DNA of 64,000 nucleotides from Burkholderia sp. Ac-20365 (lineage in GTDB: Bacteria > Pseudomonadota > Gammaproteobacteria > Burkholderiales > Burkholderiaceae). Below the pieces are notes generated by a model that saw only the letters and a list, made by a program, of their open reading frames with translations, was not told the origin of the DNA and searched no databases. The stretch covers positions 124,001-188,000 of the forward strand of contig NZ_JAAGPI010000015.1 of assembly GCF_017104715.1 (NCBI RefSeq), written 5' to 3'. Numbering within the stretch: position 1 is the first letter of the stretch; each line of letters starts with the position of its first letter. Positions 60,449 through 64,000 of this stretch are shown one piece after another. The translations under genes were made by a program, and so were the position numbers.

Positions 60449-61780
60449 ATGGCAATGAAAACAACGTCAATCGACACGCTCGTGGTCGGCGCCGGTCAGG
60501 CCGGCGTCGCGATGAGCGAACATCTGAGCAAAACCGGCGTGCCGCATATCGTGCTGGAACGCGCGCGCATCGCCGAGCGGTGGCGCACGGGCCGTTGGGA
60601 TTCGCTCGTTGCCAATGGTCCCGCGTGGCACGACCGTTTCCCCAATCTCGAGTTTGCCGATGTCAATCCTGACGGCTTTGCGTCGAAGGATCAGGTAGCC
60701 GAGTACTTCGTCGAGTATGCGAAGAAGTTCGATGCACCGATCCGCACGGGCGTCGAAGTCAGGAAGGTGGTGCGCAATGCGGGCCGCCAGGGTTTCACCG
60801 TCGAGACGTCGGACGGCACGTACGAAGCGAACCGTGTGGTCGTTGCGACGGGACCGTTCCAGCGCCCTTTGATCCCCGCCGTGGCGCCGAAATCAGAGCG
60901 CCTCACGCAGATTCACTCCGCCGACTATCACAACCCTCAGCAATTACCCGAAGGCGGCGTGCTGGTCGTCGGAGCGGGTTCGTCGGGCGTACAGATCGCG
61001 GATGAATTGCAGCGCGCGGGCAGGCAGGTGTATCTGTCGGTTGGACCGCATGATCGTCCGCCGCGCGGATATCGCGGGCGTGACTTCTGCTGGTGGCTTG
61101 GCGTGCTCGGCGAATGGGATGCCGAAGTGATGCGCCCCGGCAAGGAACACGTGACGATTGCAGTCAGCGGCGCGCGCGGCGGACACACGGTGGATTTTCG
61201 CCGACTTGCGCATCAGGGCGTGACGCTCGTCGGCCTGACGAAAGCGTTCGATGACACGGTCGTCACGTTCGACTCCGATCTCGCGGAAAACATCGCGCGC
61301 GGTGACGAAAACTATCTGTCGCTGCTCGATGCAGCGGATGCCTACGCGGCCCGCAATGGTCTCGATCTGCCGGAAGAACCGGAAGCGCGTGTGATTCCCG
61401 CAGACCCCGATTGCGTGATCAACCCGATTCTCGAACTCGATCTGGCCAAGGCCGGCGTCACGTCGATCATCTGGGCAACGGGCTATGCCGTCGATTTCGG
61501 CTGGCTTCAAGTCGATGCCTTCGACGAGAAGGGCAAACCGAAACATCAACGTGGTGTGTCGAAAGAACCGGGCGTCTATTTCCTCGGGCTTCCGTGGCTG
61601 TCGCGGCGCGGCTCTGCATTCATCTGGGGCGTGTGGCACGACGCGAAGCATATTGCCGATCACATTGCTACACAGCGCAAATATCTCGCGTATTACGACG
61701 CGCCGGATAGCCACACTGAACAGCCGAAAGTCGACAGCGCGACAGACGTACACAAGGTCAGTGAACTCGATCTGAGCTGA
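60449..61780 (+). CDS. Flavin-containing monooxygenase, CzcO/YUCCA-like
   Basis: A 443-residue class B flavoprotein. FAD motif GAGQAG (14-19), then ERWRTGRWDSLVANGPAWHD, the fingerprint-like region QIHSADYHNP, and NADPH motif VGAGSSGVQIADEL. These enzymes oxygenate nitrogen or sulfur in small nucleophiles. The ATG at 60449 is chosen (frame from 60398). It opens an operon with RidA, DUF1028 and an M20 deacylase, and is divergent from LysR. Confidence 0.91.
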   Translation: MAMKTTSIDTLVVGAGQAGVAMSEHLSKTGVPHIVLERARIAERWRTGRWDSLVANGPAWHDRFPNLEFADVNPDGFASKDQVAEYFVEYAKKFDAPIRTGVEVRKVVRNAGRQGFTVETSDGTYEANRVVVATGPFQRPLIPAVAPKSERLTQIHSADYHNPQQLPEGGVLVVGAGSSGVQIADELQRAGRQVYLSVGPHDRPPRGYRGRDFCWWLGVLGEWDAEVMRPGKEHVTIAVSGARGGHTVDFRRLAHQGVTLVGLTKAFDDTVVTFDSDLAENIARGDENYLSLLDAADAYAARNGLDLPEEPEARVIPADPDCVINPILELDLAKAGVTSIIWATGYAVDFGWLQVDAFDEKGKPKHQRGVSKEPGVYFLGLPWLSRRGSAFIWGVWHDAKHIADHIATQRKYLAYYDAPDSHTEQPKVDSATDVHKVSELDLS

Positions 61781-61826
61781 AAACGCGCGCGAACCCATTC
61801 CATTTCATTCGTATCAAGGTGCATTG

Positions 61827-62264
61827 ATGAGCCAACCGACGCATACCCGCATCCGCATGTTCAACACGAAGGACACGTATCCGAACCAGACGCTCGACAA
61901 CGATCTCTGCCAGGCCGTGCGTGCCGGCAATACCGTCTATGTGCGCGGGCAGGTTGGGACCGATTTCGACGGGAAGCTCGTCGGTCTCGGCGATCCGCGC
62001 GCGCAGGCCGAGCAGGCGATGAAGAACGTCAAGCAGTTGCTGGAAGAAGCGGGCAGCGACATGTCGCACATCGTCAAGACGACGACCTTTCTGACGGACG
62101 TGCGGTATCGCGAACCGGTGTATCAGGAAGTCGGCAAATGGCTCAAGGGTGTGTTCCCGATTTCGACGGGTCTCGTCGTGGTGGCACTCGGACAGCCGAC
62201 GTGGCTGATGGAAATCGACGTGATTGCCGTCATTCCGGATGGTTGGACGCCGGCTCAGGCCTGA
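61827..62264 (+). CDS. RidA family protein (enamine/imine deaminase type)
   Basis: A 145-residue trimer-forming protein of the YjgF/YER057c/UK114 family. The core GNTVYVRGQVGTDFDGKLVG, DPRAQAEQAMKNVKQLLEEAG and KTTTFLTDVRYREPVYQEVGKW are present. The usual arginine of IRTTVF-type RidA is not evident at the equivalent place, so it may belong to a subgroup without classical enamine hydrolase activity. It follows the monooxygenase by 46 bases. Confidence 0.9.
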   Translation: MSQPTHTRIRMFNTKDTYPNQTLDNDLCQAVRAGNTVYVRGQVGTDFDGKLVGLGDPRAQAEQAMKNVKQLLEEAGSDMSHIVKTTTFLTDVRYREPVYQEVGKWLKGVFPISTGLVVVALGQPTWLMEIDVIAVIPDGWTPAQA

Positions 62265-62274
62265 GGAGCGGAGC

Positions 62275-62952
62275 ATGACATTTTCTATCGTCGGACGATG
62301 TACTGAAACGGGGCAACTCGGCATTGCAATCAGTTCTTCTAGCATTGCAGTCGGCGCGCGTTGCCCATGGCTGCGCGCGGGCGTAGGTGCAGTGGCGACG
62401 CAAAATGTGACGCTGCCCGCGCTCGGTCCGCAGATTCTCGATCTGCTTGAGAACACGTTGCTCGAGCCGTCTGCGGCGCTTGATCGCGCGCTCAGTGCGA
62501 ACGAGTGGAGCGAGTATCGACAGGTGACGGTGATCGATGCGCGCGGACGCACTGCGTTTTTCAGCGGCAAGGAAGCGTTGGGTACGTATCACGCGGTTGC
62601 GGGCGCGCAGTGCGTTGCGGCGGGGAACATGCTTTCGGGCGTTCATGTGATTGAGGCGATGGCGCCTGCATTCGAAAGCACGAAGGGCATGCTTGCCGAT
62701 CGTCTGCTCGCGGCCATGCATGCGGCTATCGCGGCGGGCGGCGAAGCGGGCCCGGTGCATTCGGCAGCGCTGAAGGTCGTCAGCGATCTGAGCTGGCCGA
62801 TCGTCGATCTGCGTGTCGATTGGGCTGACGACGATCCTATCGGCAAGCTCGATGGCCTGTGGCAAGCGTACAAGCCGCAAATGCAGGACTACGTGACCCG
62901 TGCGCTGAACCCGACAGCTGCGCCGAGCTATGGAGTGCCGGGCGATGAGTGA
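62275..62952 (+). CDS. DUF1028 family protein
   Basis: A 225-residue protein of the DUF1028 family, which has an Ntn-hydrolase-like fold: MTFSIVGRCTETGQLGIAISSSSIAVGARCPW and GVGAVATQNVTLPALGPQ (read in separate runs) are its hallmarks. Function is unknown; members often sit beside RidA and deacylase genes. It begins 10 bases after the RidA stop with GAGGAGCGG upstream, and overlaps the next gene by 8 bases. Confidence 0.9.
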   Translation: MTFSIVGRCTETGQLGIAISSSSIAVGARCPWLRAGVGAVATQNVTLPALGPQILDLLENTLLEPSAALDRALSANEWSEYRQVTVIDARGRTAFFSGKEALGTYHAVAGAQCVAAGNMLSGVHVIEAMAPAFESTKGMLADRLLAAMHAAIAAGGEAGPVHSAALKVVSDLSWPIVDLRVDWADDDPIGKLDGLWQAYKPQMQDYVTRALNPTAAPSYGVPGDE

Positions 62953-64000
62953 CAGATCGAGCCGCGCGCTGCTCGAACGGCTGATTGCGTTTCCCACCGT
63001 GAGCCGCGACTCCAATCTGGAGATGATCGATTTCATTCGCCATTACCTCGGCGATCTGGGCGTTCGAAGTGAACTGTTCTACAACGCAGAGCGCACGAAG
63101 GCGAATCTGTTCGCGACGATCGGACCTGGTGTCGATGGCGGCATCGTGTTGTCGGGGCATACGGATGTCGTGCCTGTCGACGGACAACCATGGACAGTCG
63201 AGCCGTTCCGTCTGAGCGAGAAAGAAGGGCGTCTGTATGGGCGCGGTACGGCCGACATGAAAGGCTATATCGCATCGGTGCTGGCGGCAGTGCCTGCGTT
63301 TGTCGCGCGTGATCTGAAAGTGCCCGTGCATCTCGCGTTCTCGTATGACGAAGAAGTGGGATGTCTCGGCGTGCGGCCGATGCTCGCGGAGCTCGCGAAA
63401 CGCGCGCACAAGCCCGCGGTTTGCCTGATCGGCGAGCCGACTGAATTGAAGCCGGTGCTCGGTCATAAAGGCAAGCTGGCAATGCGCTGCCAGGTGAAAG
63501 GCGCGCCGTGTCATTCTGCGTATGCGCCTTATGGCGTCAACGCGATTCAATATGCGGCGCGTCTGATCAATCATCTGGAAGTGATCGGCGAACAGCTCTC
63601 GTTGCCTGAGCATCACGATGAACGATTCGATCCGCCCTATTCGACGGTGCAGACGGGCGTGATCAAAGGTGGCCGCGCACTCAACATCGTGCCCGCCGAA
63701 TGCGAGTTCGATTTCGAAGTACGTGCGTTGCCGGGCTACGACGCGACGCATGTCGTCAACGAACTGCAGGCTTACGCGCAACAACAACTGCTGCCGAAGA
63801 TGCGTGCAGTGAATGCCGAGACCGATATACGCCTCGAATCGCTATCGGCGTATCCAGGACTTGCGACATCGCCCGAAAGCGACGCGGCGCAATTGCTCGC
63901 ATCGTTGTGCGGTTCACGCGAATTCGGCACGGTAGCGTTCGGCACCGAAGGCGGACTCTTCAATCAGGCTGGCATTCCCGCCGTGGTCTGCGGACCGGGC
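62945..64000 (+). CDS. M20 family deacylase, ArgE-like (partial, 3' end outside window)
   Basis: At least 352 codons of a zinc amidohydrolase related to acetylornithine deacetylase. Metal and catalytic residues are His72/Asp74 (GHTDVVPVDG), Asp104 (GRGTADMKG), and Glu136/Glu137 (SYDEEVGCLG), followed by LIGEPT and the dimerisation domain. It should free an amino group from an N-acyl amino acid or similar. The ATG overlaps the DUF1028 stop. Only a few tens of codons should be missing at the end. Confidence 0.9.
   Translation, partial: MSDRSSRALLERLIAFPTVSRDSNLEMIDFIRHYLGDLGVRSELFYNAERTKANLFATIGPGVDGGIVLSGHTDVVPVDGQPWTVEPFRLSEKEGRLYGRGTADMKGYIASVLAAVPAFVARDLKVPVHLAFSYDEEVGCLGVRPMLAELAKRAHKPAVCLIGEPTELKPVLGHKGKLAMRCQVKGAPCHSAYAPYGVNAIQYAARLINHLEVIGEQLSLPEHHDERFDPPYSTVQTGVIKGGRALNIVPAECEFDFEVRALPGYDATHVVNELQAYAQQQLLPKMRAVNAETDIRLESLSAYPGLATSPESDAAQLLASLCGSREFGTVAFGTEGGLFNQAGIPAVVCGPG

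Noticed and set aside
1..64000. CRISPR arrays, tRNA or rRNA genes, transposases and integrases
   Set aside because: None was seen: no regularly spaced repeats, no rRNA-like blocks, and no protein with transposase or integrase motifs. A covariance-model scan would be needed to exclude small RNAs.

Overview
The window reads as a catabolic, accessory-type stretch of a high-GC betaproteobacterial chromosome. Burkholderiaceae (Burkholderia, Paraburkholderia or Caballeronia) is the best fit. Pointers are the strong third-position GC (long spurious ORFs opposite almost every gene), a Burkholderia-style general porin, many LysR/MFS/SDR genes, three Rieske oxygenases, and an intergenic palindromic element of a type I remember as common in that family. 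This is inference from family resemblance; no search was run. I saw no rRNA, tRNA, CRISPR array, transposase or integrase.

Layout. (1) 0-9.6 kb: amide use. An ANTAR (AmiR-like) regulator, an SDR, a MarR regulator and an AmiC-like binding protein precede an operon of a signature amidase (Lys96/Ser171/Ser195 triad) and a five-gene urea/amide-type ABC transporter. A MarR-type palindrome sits in both promoter regions. (2) 9.7-18.4 kb: small hypothetical proteins, an AhpD-like protein without its cysteines, an XRE/MmyB regulator, a TetR-NmrA-SDR set, and an HD hydrolase divergent from a GlxA-type AraC regulator whose candidate operator recurs before a small gene at 17.0 kb. (3) 18.6-23.8 kb: D-serine dehydratase, a second amidase, a LysR regulator and an MFS carrier, all on the minus strand. 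(4) 24-28.3 kb: an SDR, a PAS-GGDEF protein, an MFS exporter and a small hypothetical gene.

(5) 28.4-35.9 kb: an operon for aromatic-derived dicarboxylates: amidohydrolase, 4,5-dihydroxyphthalate decarboxylase-like protein, DctA-type carrier, porin, LigJ hydratase and LigK aldolase. A LysR regulator with two helix-turn-helix domains diverges from it. (6) 36.1-38.5 kb: Rieske oxygenase, rubredoxin and rubredoxin reductase in one operon. (7) 38.7-45.8 kb: a LysR regulator, a TonB receptor with a Fur box, a BON protein, and an MFS/GAF/amidohydrolase operon.

(8) 46-53.5 kb: a LysR gene, an amino-acid-type binding protein with a PhyH-type dioxygenase, then a GcvA-like LysR divergent from an operon of Rieske oxygenase, its reductase and a DUF2817 peptidase. 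The same 15-bp palindrome precedes both operons. (9) 53.5-64 kb: a Rieske oxygenase leading a polyamine-type ABC transporter operon, and, divergent from a LysR gene, a flavin monooxygenase, RidA, DUF1028 and M20 deacylase operon that runs off the window. A 29-bp motif recurs before both. The last two regions look like two separately regulated routes for uptake and oxidative breakdown of nitrogen-containing compounds.
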